Shown here: positions 53,902 to 62,904 of the stretch, piece after piece
Numbering within the stretch: position 1 is the stretch's first letter
How the letters are laid out: every line of letters begins with the position of its first letter
Origin: an uncultured Acidiferrobacteraceae bacterium
GTDB taxonomy: Bacteria; Pseudomonadota; Gammaproteobacteria; Acidiferrobacterales; SZUA-150
DNA: 64,000 nt
Direction: 5' to 3'
Assembly (NCBI GenBank): GCA_913009895.1
Contig: CAJVXY010000003.1
Location: 88,559 to 152,558, forward strand
Notes under the pieces: model-generated
Databases searched by the model: none
What the model saw: only the letters and a program-made list of their open reading frames with translations
Told to the model about the DNA's origin: nothing
Translations under genes and position numbers: made by a program

Positions 53902-55194
53902 TCAGGCCTCTAAAGCGGTCGGTAAATATTTATGTGGATTGATGTGGTATTTTTCTGCCTCAACAACTGCACCAATATCAAATAGTTTACCTTTCTCTGA
54001 GCGATCTTTTGTCAAGTCAACGATTTTGGCAGTGGTATAGGGTTTGTGATCAGGTTTTAAAATCAGCCTGATTTTAGGTTTCAGGCGGCGCTCACGATTG
54101 ATATTTGTGACTACACCAATATCGCCTGAATTTAATTCCACGACACTACCGATAGGATAAACACCAATGCACTGGATAAATTGCTCTACCAGGTGGGGGT
54201 CAAAAGATTGGCCACGTAGCTTATACATTTCACGCAACATTACATGAGCAGGAATGCCTTTTCGGTAACAACGATCACTGGTAACGGCATCATAAAAATC
54301 AACAATACCACCGATGAGTCCAAACTGGCCGATGGTATCGGATTTGAGGCCAGACTTGTAACCGGTTCCATCATAGCGTTCATGGTGGCAACGTACGACC
54401 TCCATCGAAGGATCAGGGATGCCACCCGAATCTTCAAGAATCCGGACACCATGGGGAACATGGTCTTCCATAATACGTGCTTCAGCCTGGGTCAGTTCAC
54501 CAGGTTTATTTAAAATTTCCAGCGGTGTTTTCATTTTGCCAACATCGTGCAGTAAACCACCCGTGCCTAAAAGCTCAAGGTGCGCTTTGTCCATTCCCAG
54601 GTGGCGCCCGAAAACCATCGTCAATATGGAGACACGCATACTGTGCTCAGCAGTGTATTGATCGTGGTTCTTTAATTGCGAATAACAAGTGAGGGCATCA
54701 GGATTGCGAACGACACTTTCTGCCATCTCGGTCACGACTTGCTTGACACCACCAATATTGACGCTCTTACCCAGGCGCACATCGTTCATAATTTCAGATA
54801 TCAGGCCTTTGGCAAATTTGAATGTGCCGGAAACACGGCCGACTTCTTCGTCCAGCGTGGTGATGTCCAGGTAGGCCTGATCCTGTTTTGGGGCAACCGA
54901 CTTCTTGAGTATTTCGAATTCAATTTTCTTGTCCCGTATCGGAGGACCCCCTTCTTTAAGGGTATTTTCAGGTACAGGAGCCTGGTCCTGGGCATAGGCG
55001 CGGGCGCGGGTTAGTGAGCCGGGCCTGGACTGGTCGGCATCAATAAAAACAAATTTACAATAACGGCCTAACTCTTTTATGTCAGAATCGTCCCTGATTT
55101 CAAAACCCTGAAACAGGAAGGGCGTCTCCAGCCAGGGACGATCCAGTTCAGATACGTACATGCCAATAGTCAGATCTTGTATATTTATGCGCAT
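53902..55194 (-). CDS. HD-GYP protein with N-terminal DUF3391 (second copy)
   Basis: The 430-residue protein is a paralogue of the gene at 3552, with matching DUF3391 start (LDRPWLETPFLFQGFEI) and C-terminus (VELNSGDIGVVTNINRERRLKPKI). The metal motif is full HDVGK at 216-220 and HHER is at 270-273. The GYP signature is GYK at 278-280, so the Pro is lost. The two copies therefore each depart from the consensus at a different place. It may hydrolyse c-di-GMP, or have drifted to a binding or regulatory role. Confidence 0.88.
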   Translation of the reverse strand: MRINIQDLTIGMYVSELDRPWLETPFLFQGFEIRDDSDIKELGRYCKFVFIDADQSRPGSLTRARAYAQDQAPVPENTLKEGGPPIRDKKIEFEILKKSVAPKQDQAYLDITTLDEEVGRVSGTFKFAKGLISEIMNDVRLGKSVNIGGVKQVVTEMAESVVRNPDALTCYSQLKNHDQYTAEHSMRVSILTMVFGRHLGMDKAHLELLGTGGLLHDVGKMKTPLEILNKPGELTQAEARIMEDHVPHGVRILEDSGGIPDPSMEVVRCHHERYDGTGYKSGLKSDTIGQFGLIGGIVDFYDAVTSDRCYRKGIPAHVMLREMYKLRGQSFDPHLVEQFIQCIGVYPIGSVVELNSGDIGVVTNINRERRLKPKIRLILKPDHKPYTTAKIVDLTKDRSEKGKLFDIGAVVEAEKYHINPHKYLPTALEA

Positions 55195-55537
55195 AGTGGT
55201 GCTCTTTTAAATTCAGTCCATGATTTCACTATAATTCCATGCAAAAAACACACCATCGTCAGCCTGGTAGGCGCTTTTTATCGTAGAAAATGACCATAAA
55301 TTAATTTCATTATTATATACAAGAGGTTATCGTTCTTTACAGTACGTCCCTGGGTCGTAACTAACTGTTTAAGCGAGTATTCTGACGGAAGAATAGACGC
55401 TGAGCGTCAACTAAACACGATACTGCCAAAATTCAGGCCTTAATTCACCTAATTATTGGCTGTTTTCCAGGGTCTTGTATCATAGGCACATCCGGGCTAG
55501 CTTATGCCCAACGTTTAACAGGACAACAAGACAATTC
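55195..55537. other. Divergent gap between HD-GYP and AmrS-like genes
   Basis: These 343 bases should carry the two divergent promoters. I see no strong palindrome, known operator or small gene. Confidence 0.45.
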
Positions 55538-56581
55538 ATGCAGAATTCATATCAACTGGTAAAAACTCATCTTCAGGAGAAGCTTGAAAACGAGGTCGTG
55601 CGTTGTCATTTGTGCCACTGGCGCTGCAAGCTGGTACACGGCCAGCGAGGATTTTGCCAGGCCCATGTAAATCGTCACGGTACACTGTATAACCTCTCAT
55701 ATGGCATTTTGTCGGCAATTGATGTGGGGCCGATAGAGGATAAACCCGTCAAACATTTTCGTCCTGGCAGCCAGCTCTTGTCAGTGGGTAGTTATGGCTG
55801 CAACTTTCGCTGTGGTGGCTGCCATAACCTGGAAATATCATGGGGTGTTGAAGCGCTTGATGAGCTGGCTAAAGGAGAATCCAGATCGGCCTACGCGAGC
55901 CCGGCTGATTTGATAAAAAGCGCCAGACGTTTGAACGTTGACGGCATTGCCTTTACTTATTCCGAACCTGCTGTCTGGCTGGAGTACGTGATCGAGGTGT
56001 CACGCCTGGCAAGAGAAGCTGGCCTGTTTACGGTTTATGTTTCAAATAGTTTTGTTACACCGGAAGCACTGGAACTCATGGCGCCCTGGATTGATGTTTT
56101 ATGTTCTGATATAAAAAGTTTTGACGATAGTTTTTACAAAGATATTTGTTCAGTTGCGACCGTAGACCAGGTATTGGCTTCAATAAAAACGGCACATGAA
56201 CTGGGTATCCACGTAGAAACCCGCACCAATATTATTCCGGGAAAAAATAATAAACCGGAAACCTATCGCGCCATTGCCAACTGGATAAAACAAAATTTAG
56301 GTGAAGATAGCCCGTGGCACATTACGCGTTTTTTTCCAGCATTCAAACTGGCGCATATACCGCCTACACCATTATCGGATCTGACCCAGGCGATTGAGGT
56401 GGCAAGAGAGGTTGGCCTTAAAAATGTGTATGTCTATGGCGACAAGGGTTGTGACTGCGCTGAAGAGAATTTACCCGTGTCCAGTTACCTGGGTGCTGAC
56501 GAAAAAACAATTAGCGAAATTAAAAAATGTGCTGCAACGTGTTGTGGTGAAGAAGGCATACTGTTAAAAAAATATGAATAA
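55538..56581 (+). CDS. AmrS-type radical SAM enzyme (AmmeMemoRadiSam system, PflA-like)
   Basis: The 347-residue protein has a radical SAM cluster motif CNFRCGGC (Cys-88, 92, 95) binding the [4Fe-4S] centre. It also has an N-terminal Cys cluster (C23, C26, C30, C40) typical of the AmmeMemoRadiSam (AmrS) family, and a GDKGCDC block near the C-terminus. It should cleave S-adenosylmethionine to start radical chemistry; the biological substrate is unknown. The usual partner genes, Memo-like and AMMECR1-like, are not present in this window. Confidence 0.85.
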   Translation: MQNSYQLVKTHLQEKLENEVVRCHLCHWRCKLVHGQRGFCQAHVNRHGTLYNLSYGILSAIDVGPIEDKPVKHFRPGSQLLSVGSYGCNFRCGGCHNLEISWGVEALDELAKGESRSAYASPADLIKSARRLNVDGIAFTYSEPAVWLEYVIEVSRLAREAGLFTVYVSNSFVTPEALELMAPWIDVLCSDIKSFDDSFYKDICSVATVDQVLASIKTAHELGIHVETRTNIIPGKNNKPETYRAIANWIKQNLGEDSPWHITRFFPAFKLAHIPPTPLSDLTQAIEVAREVGLKNVYVYGDKGCDCAEENLPVSSYLGADEKTISEIKKCAATCCGEEGILLKKYE

Positions 56582-56630
56582 TTATTTTGAAGCTTATTTA
56601 AGACAACTGAATTTAAACAAGATCGATTGA

Positions 56631-58034
56631 TTAATTTTGCAAATGATTCCATGCATCCAGGGCGGCTATCTTGTAGGCACCTGCCAATGTTGGATAATTG
56701 AATATATTATTTAAAAAATAATCGAGCTTGCCCTGCAGCTTGATGACACACTGACCAATATGAATAAGCTCGGTCGAACTATAACCCATGATGTGAACAC
56801 CGAGCAGATGTTGATTGGTTGAGTTAAACAAAAGTTTAAGCATCCCCGATTCCAGTCCAAGTATTTGACCCCGTGCAGTTTCCTGGAAATGGGCCTTGCC
56901 TATTACATAAGGAATATTTTCTTCCTGTAATTCAGCTTCCGTTTTACCAATCATGCTTATTTCCGGTACTGAATAAATGCCATAGGGGATGTTTACCATA
57001 TCGGATTCTTTTTTATAACCAAATGCGTTTAGTGCGACAATCCTGCCTTGTTCCATTGATGTAGAGGCCAGGCTGGGGAAGCCAATTACGTCACCAGCCG
57101 CAAAAATATGTGGCACACCAGTCTGGAAATTTTCGTTAACCTTTATCAGGTTGCGTTCGTTTACGCCCAGGCCGGCATGCTCAAGCCCGAGCGAAGAGGT
57201 GCAACCGATTCTCCCGGCAGTGTAAATGAGCACTTCGCTTTGATGTTGCTCACCATTTTCCAGGGTGGTTGTAACTGTCCCAGTTTCCGTTTTCTGGATT
57301 GACTGGATTTTTGTTCCTGAAAAAAGCTTCAGGCCAAGATCTTTTTGATGGTTCAGGAATTCGGTAATAATTTCCCTGTCTACAAATGACAGTATGTTTG
57401 AACTTTCATTGATGAGCGTGACATCGATCTCAAGGGCATTGAGCATGGTTGCATACTCAACACCGATAACACCTGCCCCAATAATAGTGACAGATTCAGG
57501 AAGTCCCGTGGCATTTAGCAGGCCATCGGCATCGGTAATAGAGATATCGTCAAAATCAATATTGTCGGGACGACGGGGCCGTGTTCCCGTGGCGATTAGA
57601 AAATAGTCGGCCGAAAGGTCTAGTGAACTGCCATTCTCCTTGTGCACGTTAATTGTATGTGGATCAGTAAATGAAGCCGTTCCATGTATTACCTCAACGT
57701 TATTTCTTGATAACTGTTTGCGAATAACTTCCAGTTCATGTTGTATTGTTATATCCAGTCTTTGCCTCAAATCATCGACAGTAATCTCGGACTTTAAGCG
57801 GTAGTCATGGCCATAAAAACCACGCTGGTTCCAACCGGTCAGGTATAGAATGGCTTCACGTAATGTTTTACTGGGAATAGTGCCAGTGTGCAAGGCGACG
57901 CCACCGATAACATTATTTCGCTCGATAATAATGGCACGCTTTCCCAGCTTGGCAGCCTGGATGGCGGCACGCTGTCCAGCAGGGCCACTGCCAATTACGA
58001 TGAGATCAAACCTGGGTTGTTGTTTTGTTTGCAA
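56631..58034 (-). CDS. sthA: Soluble pyridine nucleotide transhydrogenase (SthA-like) flavoprotein
   Basis: The 467-residue FAD enzyme has the N-terminal GSGPAGQRAAIQAAKLGKRA nucleotide fold, NAD(P)-binding GAGVIGVEYATML (about 180), AAGDVIGFPSLAS and a C-terminal dimer interface. The segment that holds the redox disulfide in dihydrolipoamide dehydrogenases reads GGVALHTGTIPSKTLREA, so neither Cys is present; SthA members keep at most one. It probably moves hydride between NADPH and NAD+. Confidence 0.88.
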   Translation of the reverse strand: MQTKQQPRFDLIVIGSGPAGQRAAIQAAKLGKRAIIIERNNVIGGVALHTGTIPSKTLREAILYLTGWNQRGFYGHDYRLKSEITVDDLRQRLDITIQHELEVIRKQLSRNNVEVIHGTASFTDPHTINVHKENGSSLDLSADYFLIATGTRPRRPDNIDFDDISITDADGLLNATGLPESVTIIGAGVIGVEYATMLNALEIDVTLINESSNILSFVDREIITEFLNHQKDLGLKLFSGTKIQSIQKTETGTVTTTLENGEQHQSEVLIYTAGRIGCTSSLGLEHAGLGVNERNLIKVNENFQTGVPHIFAAGDVIGFPSLASTSMEQGRIVALNAFGYKKESDMVNIPYGIYSVPEISMIGKTEAELQEENIPYVIGKAHFQETARGQILGLESGMLKLLFNSTNQHLLGVHIMGYSSTELIHIGQCVIKLQGKLDYFLNNIFNYPTLAGAYKIAALDAWNHLQN

Positions 58035-58064
58035 AGTTGGTTGAAGTGGATTTGGGAAAAATAA

Positions 58065-59258
58065 TTAAAGTTGGGCTTCGGCATTTATTTTACTGTTAAT
58101 CAAACCTTGCTGAATTTCAAACCAGGGAGAATCAGCGGTATCAATCAGTTTTGAGAGTGCTTTTGTAAAATTGCCATAGCTTAAGTTTTCCATTTGATTT
58201 AATAATAAAGATGCGATTTGCAAAAAATCTATAAGCGATTCAAGCATGCGTGATTTTAAGACTACATCACGAATGTGACTATAATCAGATTTTGTCTGGA
58301 AATATGCATCGGAGTCACCCACGATTGATGCCAGTGAATTATTAAGATTATACAAGTCATCAAGGAACATATTGTGTGAGTGCTGAAACAGCCTGAACAC
58401 ATGCAGTAAATTTTCTTTTCTTTCGGCAATAAATCGAAATTCTTCTACAGCGTGTGTGTACCTGGCGTGCAGGTCCTCGTAGGGTGCTTTATTATAATTA
58501 ACCAGACCTTCAGACCGTTCTCTTAACGATGGGTGAGTGACCATTTCACACATCATTTTTATATCGTTCAGTAAATCGTTCACCCGTTGTGTATGGTGTG
58601 TTAATGACTGGCTTGCAGACTGGTAGCGCGCGTCGATTTTAGCGAAATCAAGTTCATCAACTACCAGTTCACTTGCATGAGCCTGCTGTGTTGAAACCAT
58701 ACTCAGTTGTTCAGATAATTTTTCCTTTATTAATTGACGCTTCTTTAGCGCAGCATGATATTGGTTGGCTAACCGTGATTCAGCTTCTCTGGCTTGTACA
58801 TACAGGATGAGTTCTGCCTGAAAGCCCCTGATTTTTTGTTTGAAATCTCTGGAAAATGAAAACAGGACGCCCAGGAACCCGGCATGGACATTTGCGGGCG
58901 GGTTGTCATTCAGTAATTTTTGTTTTGAGTTGCTTAGTTGTTGTTCAATATTGTTAATACTAATGTCAATTTCATTGAGATTATTATCAATTTTTAAATA
59001 GGTCAGGTTTAAGCTGCGGTTGACCTGCAAGATCTCCGATAAATGTGTGAGCGCTTCATGAATGTCCATGGTATGTTTTGTCAAAGCCTTAAAATCAGCT
59101 CTTGCCTTGGCCAGTTGTTTGGCCCCCAACAGATTCTCATCTTCAACAAACAGTAAGGCCGTTAACAGGATCAGCGATTCGCAGCGGCTGGCTTCAGTAT
59201 CAACCATAGTCCGGGTGACATTGGGATTGCGCTGTTCTGGAGATTTTTTATTATTCAT
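58065..59258 (-). CDS. Long helical coiled-coil protein of unknown function
   Basis: The 397-residue soluble protein is nearly all predicted helix with heptad-like stretches (LKIDNNLNEIDISINNIEQQLSNSKQKLL, YHAALKKRQLIKEKLSEQLSM). No enzymatic motif, signal peptide or membrane segment is recognised. It is 30 bases upstream of sthA on the same strand and may be co-transcribed. Its role is unknown. Confidence 0.6.
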   Translation of the reverse strand: MNNKKSPEQRNPNVTRTMVDTEASRCESLILLTALLFVEDENLLGAKQLAKARADFKALTKHTMDIHEALTHLSEILQVNRSLNLTYLKIDNNLNEIDISINNIEQQLSNSKQKLLNDNPPANVHAGFLGVLFSFSRDFKQKIRGFQAELILYVQAREAESRLANQYHAALKKRQLIKEKLSEQLSMVSTQQAHASELVVDELDFAKIDARYQSASQSLTHHTQRVNDLLNDIKMMCEMVTHPSLRERSEGLVNYNKAPYEDLHARYTHAVEEFRFIAERKENLLHVFRLFQHSHNMFLDDLYNLNNSLASIVGDSDAYFQTKSDYSHIRDVVLKSRMLESLIDFLQIASLLLNQMENLSYGNFTKALSKLIDTADSPWFEIQQGLINSKINAEAQL

Positions 59259-59980
59259 AAATTATTTCAGCACTTAATTGTTACTGGGACACGATGTCGG
59301 AGACAATTACGCTTGTGTCGCCACTATTATTACTGCAAGAGGCCCTAAAAATATTGCCGTAATACCTACGAATATAGTTTGTAAAAAACACCCTTTCTCA
59401 TAAACAATTCCTGCCTGTTAATATGGACTGGCTGGTTCAAAGTCGGGCTCAGATAAAATAACTCAAAGCGCTGATTATATGGCGGCATGGCATGTAAGAG
59501 CTACTGGCGAACACCAGGGGGTGTGACTGGGTATCTTGCGGACACAGAGAGTTAATTATAAATTTGGTCAAAGTTATCAAGTAGTTATCATTTTTTTTCA
59601 TTATTAGGTCTATTTTTTAAGAAATAACTCCCTGAATATAAAAAGAAATTTATTTGTATTGTTTGATAAATCTTTTCAGGAATTTACCAACTGAGAACCA
59701 GTTCACACTAGATATCACCAAATTAAACTATAATTGTAAGCTGGGTGTAAGCCAGACTTGCTACTGTGGCACACGGACAGGCGGCTTTATAAAACCACTA
59801 GATGAGTAAAAAATGCAAATTAATTCAACTGCTTATGGGTAAATTATAGATAATAGGGTTGATAGCGGTAGTTAAAGTAAGTATTTTGATCGGTGAATGC
59901 ATTGCTTAATGAGCTGTTTGCCATATATTTTATAGAGATAGAACGATTTAACTTATCTTTTATTGGAGTCTCTCAAGGCG
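59259..59980. other. 722-base AT-rich noncoding region before the lipoprotein pair
   Basis: This is the longest gene-free stretch in the window. It lies between divergent genes. It contains AT-rich runs (TTTTTTTTCATTATTAGG near 59590) but no complete palindromic site or supported small gene. A leader RNA or complex promoter for the downstream lipoprotein gene is possible. Confidence 0.45.
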
Positions 59981-62752
59981 ATGATGAAAGCAGTCCTCAG
60001 GGGTATTAACAGCATGACAACATATAACAGTAGAAATATAGCAACGTTGAAACGAATGGCTATAGGGTTGGGCATATTTGCATTTGTGGCAGGTTGTTCG
60101 CCAAGTCCTGAAGGCGATGGCGGGGTCAGTGGTGGCGTCTCTGGTCTGGAAATGGCAACAACTATGAGCGTGGTGACTCCTGTTAGTGATACACCATCCG
60201 GGGCAGCAAACCCAATTGGCTTGAGTAGCGCCCAACAAAACTGGTCAATCATTAAACCCTATCTGGTTAATGAAAATTTTCCTATTGGGTCCGATTATGC
60301 GAGCGACAAAACCAGCACTTATGCCTGGAATGATTCCATGGAGCAAATGGTAGTGGTTAATTTCGTATTGTGTTTATTGGGCGACGCCAATGTCGGTGGC
60401 ATGGTCAATCGAGGCCCCTACGTGGCGATAATTAATTTTACAAGTTGTGCTGATGAGGCATTTGGCGATTCCAGTGACCAGGATCAGTTGGTAAAAGTTG
60501 TTGTCACTTCAGCTCGCGCCTTTGATAATAGTCCGCAATATGTCCGTATCTGGTTGCCGCTTGCAGGCAACGATCCGCAGGCGACAGCGGATGGTGTTAT
60601 TGGCGGGGCGCTACTGCAACTCGTTATAAAAGAGACAGCCAGCGCTACCGCGCCTTTTGGTAATTTCAATATGAGCTTCGCACTAGATGTTAATGATCCA
60701 ACAGGGAACTTTACTATACCGGATAATTTAGGAACTATTAAAACCATCAGTCGTGGTGATGGTAAAAGTCAATTTAATTATGTGTTTGAGCTGGGGGACC
60801 GTCTGGTACAAACAGATGATTATCAGGTTCAGTTAGCCAGTGCACTACTGGATGATGCAGTAGGCACCTCAGGTGTTGCCAAAACATTTGACCGTTCGAT
60901 TAGCAATGGTACTGTATATGACAGCGGCGGCGTTGGATCACCAGGCCTGGTGATTAATCAGCAAAGTAACGAAGTTGCCTTTGATTCAAACTTGTTTTAC
61001 AGGAACAAGCTTGGATTGGACACGGGTGCAGGATCAAGCACATCAGATCAAGAATGTTTTGATCGAGCTAACCCATATTTTAATGCTAACGACTACAGTC
61101 TTTACCACGAAACAGCTGGAATGTTTAAAGGCAAGTTAGTTAAAGCGGGTCAACGGGTTGATCTGACTACTGATATTTATTTTGATTATGTCCAGGCTGG
61201 TACCGGTGCAAAATTTTATGGTGGAATGGGTAATGATTACTTTTGGTGGAATGGTGATCTGGATGGTGATTCTAATGTTGATTTAATTCCTGATCCTTCA
61301 ACAGTGCAGGTGACGGACTGGGATACAAATGTCACCAGTGATTATGTGATTCATAGCTCGGAAGGCAAGCTTGATCGCAGAACCGGAAAAATTTTACTGG
61401 TTTCTACCCTCGCGGGTCAAAAAATTTCTTACTGGGGCCCCTATAGTGGTACGCCTGGCGCAATTGGCGGCGGCATTACCTGGGATGGCCTGGGTCGTTA
61501 CCCTGCCAACTTTGGCTTTGAACAGTGGGAAGTCGAGGTTGATACCAGTAATAATTTTATGATAACAGGTGGCAAAGTTTATAACACCACAACTTATCAA
61601 TACGATATCACACCTGTCACCCAGGCCAATGTTAACGAGCCTGTCAATGATGATACAAACAATGCGCCCGGCGTGATTAGCGGTCAGCCGTTGCAGGTTA
61701 ACCCGCCATCCATAGGCAGCCTGACATATAAACATGACATTGCTACACCGGCAGCAGCACGAACTGCTTCTTATGTGGTGTATGGGGCTACTGCCCCATA
61801 TGAGCCAGGTTTAAATGGTACAGTGCTTTATTGTTATAGCCGTTGCCCTATAGGTGGCATCGCGGCACCACAAGATACTACCCCAGGTGGTGCTAATTAC
61901 TGGAAGTACCCACCATTTTCAGACCCAGTGCCTGGCGGGACTAATCTTGATACTACATTCAACCTGGCGGCTAACCAGGGCGGTACTCGAACCTATACAT
62001 TACAAGTTGATGTTGCAGGTACTAAATATCAACTTACTGATAACACGAATGGGTTGACTGTAGCTATCACAGACAGCACAAATATTATGTACACTTCAAT
62101 TTATAGTGACCAGATGATCCTGGTGCCCTTGCTCGACGTTTACCATCCTGTGGAAAATAACACGGCACCCTATAACAGCCCCTATGACGTGAATAACCTG
62201 ACTGCAGGCCAAAGTAGTTATCAATGGACGACAGGCACAGATAATTGGAATCTGGCCCATACTGCCACCGTAGGTACTGTCAGCGGTCCTGTTGTAAGAT
62301 TTGATGAACCGTTAAAATTTAATCATACCCACGCTTTGGTCGAAGATCGCAATGCGGCTATGGGTGACCCAACTGTGGATTCCTATGATGGTCAGGTGCT
62401 TAACTTGACTTATAACGGCTGGTTAAGTGGGCTACCCTGGCATTACTTGCCTAATATGGATACGCAGGTTTCAGTGAATTCAGTCAATTTTGTTAACGGC
62501 GTGCAGTTGATTGATACCAATGGTGATAATTTTGTTGTCAAGACCCGCAGATTGGAAGAAGTTCTATTACCGATTGTTGATGCCATGGGGGTTTCGGATT
62601 TAACAAGTTGCCAGGCTGCGCTGGATCTTACAGTGATTGATACCTTAAGCCTGCCAGGAACAGATGATCTCGAACCAATTGTGTTTAATTTCTCGGATAT
62701 GCCTATCGGTATTGATGTTCCAGCAGCGGTTGTCGAGGGTAGAATTCTGTAA
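59981..62752 (+). CDS. Large lipoprotein of unknown function, first of a tandem pair
   Basis: The 923-residue protein has a signal peptide with lipobox FVAGC, followed by SPSPEGDGG. The mature part is beta-rich and Asn/Asp/Gly-rich, with no recognised catalytic motif. Blocks shared with the paralogue at 62905 include SGLEMATTMSVVTP, NRGPYVAIIN, ARAFDNSPQYVRIW and SGVAKTFDRS. Calcium-like acidic loops (NGDLDGDSNVDLIPDPS) occur near residue 425. ATG 59981 or the adjacent ATG 59984 is the likely start, following AAGG; a TTG at 59963 is less likely. A strong terminator follows the stop codon. Confidence 0.75.
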   Translation: MMKAVLRGINSMTTYNSRNIATLKRMAIGLGIFAFVAGCSPSPEGDGGVSGGVSGLEMATTMSVVTPVSDTPSGAANPIGLSSAQQNWSIIKPYLVNENFPIGSDYASDKTSTYAWNDSMEQMVVVNFVLCLLGDANVGGMVNRGPYVAIINFTSCADEAFGDSSDQDQLVKVVVTSARAFDNSPQYVRIWLPLAGNDPQATADGVIGGALLQLVIKETASATAPFGNFNMSFALDVNDPTGNFTIPDNLGTIKTISRGDGKSQFNYVFELGDRLVQTDDYQVQLASALLDDAVGTSGVAKTFDRSISNGTVYDSGGVGSPGLVINQQSNEVAFDSNLFYRNKLGLDTGAGSSTSDQECFDRANPYFNANDYSLYHETAGMFKGKLVKAGQRVDLTTDIYFDYVQAGTGAKFYGGMGNDYFWWNGDLDGDSNVDLIPDPSTVQVTDWDTNVTSDYVIHSSEGKLDRRTGKILLVSTLAGQKISYWGPYSGTPGAIGGGITWDGLGRYPANFGFEQWEVEVDTSNNFMITGGKVYNTTTYQYDITPVTQANVNEPVNDDTNNAPGVISGQPLQVNPPSIGSLTYKHDIATPAAARTASYVVYGATAPYEPGLNGTVLYCYSRCPIGGIAAPQDTTPGGANYWKYPPFSDPVPGGTNLDTTFNLAANQGGTRTYTLQVDVAGTKYQLTDNTNGLTVAITDSTNIMYTSIYSDQMILVPLLDVYHPVENNTAPYNSPYDVNNLTAGQSSYQWTTGTDNWNLAHTATVGTVSGPVVRFDEPLKFNHTHALVEDRNAAMGDPTVDSYDGQVLNLTYNGWLSGLPWHYLPNMDTQVSVNSVNFVNGVQLIDTNGDNFVVKTRRLEEVLLPIVDAMGVSDLTSCQAALDLTVIDTLSLPGTDDLEPIVFNFSDMPIGIDVPAAVVEGRIL

Positions 62753-62775
62753 CTTTGATAAATATCAGACAAAAC

Positions 62776-62806
62776 AAAAGGCAGGCTAATTAGCCTGCCT
62801 TTTTTA
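62776..62806 (+). terminator. Strong terminator between the two tandem lipoprotein genes
   Basis: AAAAGGCAGGCTAA (62776-62789) and TTAGCCTGCCTTTT (62790-62803) form a perfect 28-bp palindrome with a GC-rich stem and T-run. It ends the first lipoprotein gene, so the second needs its own promoter in the following 100 bases. Confidence 0.92.
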
Positions 62807-62904
62807 TTAATCAGGAATTCTTATAAATATAGTTTTTATACTTACTTTTTTTGAAATACCCTAATAATTGTCTATGCTTAATAGATGGTGCAGGAGTTTT
62901 TCAA

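Noticed and set aside
62755..62768. Near match (nine of ten) to an FNR-type site between the tandem lipoprotein genes
   Set aside because: It lies upstream of the terminator, directly after the first stop codon, and is not at a useful distance from the next start at 62905.
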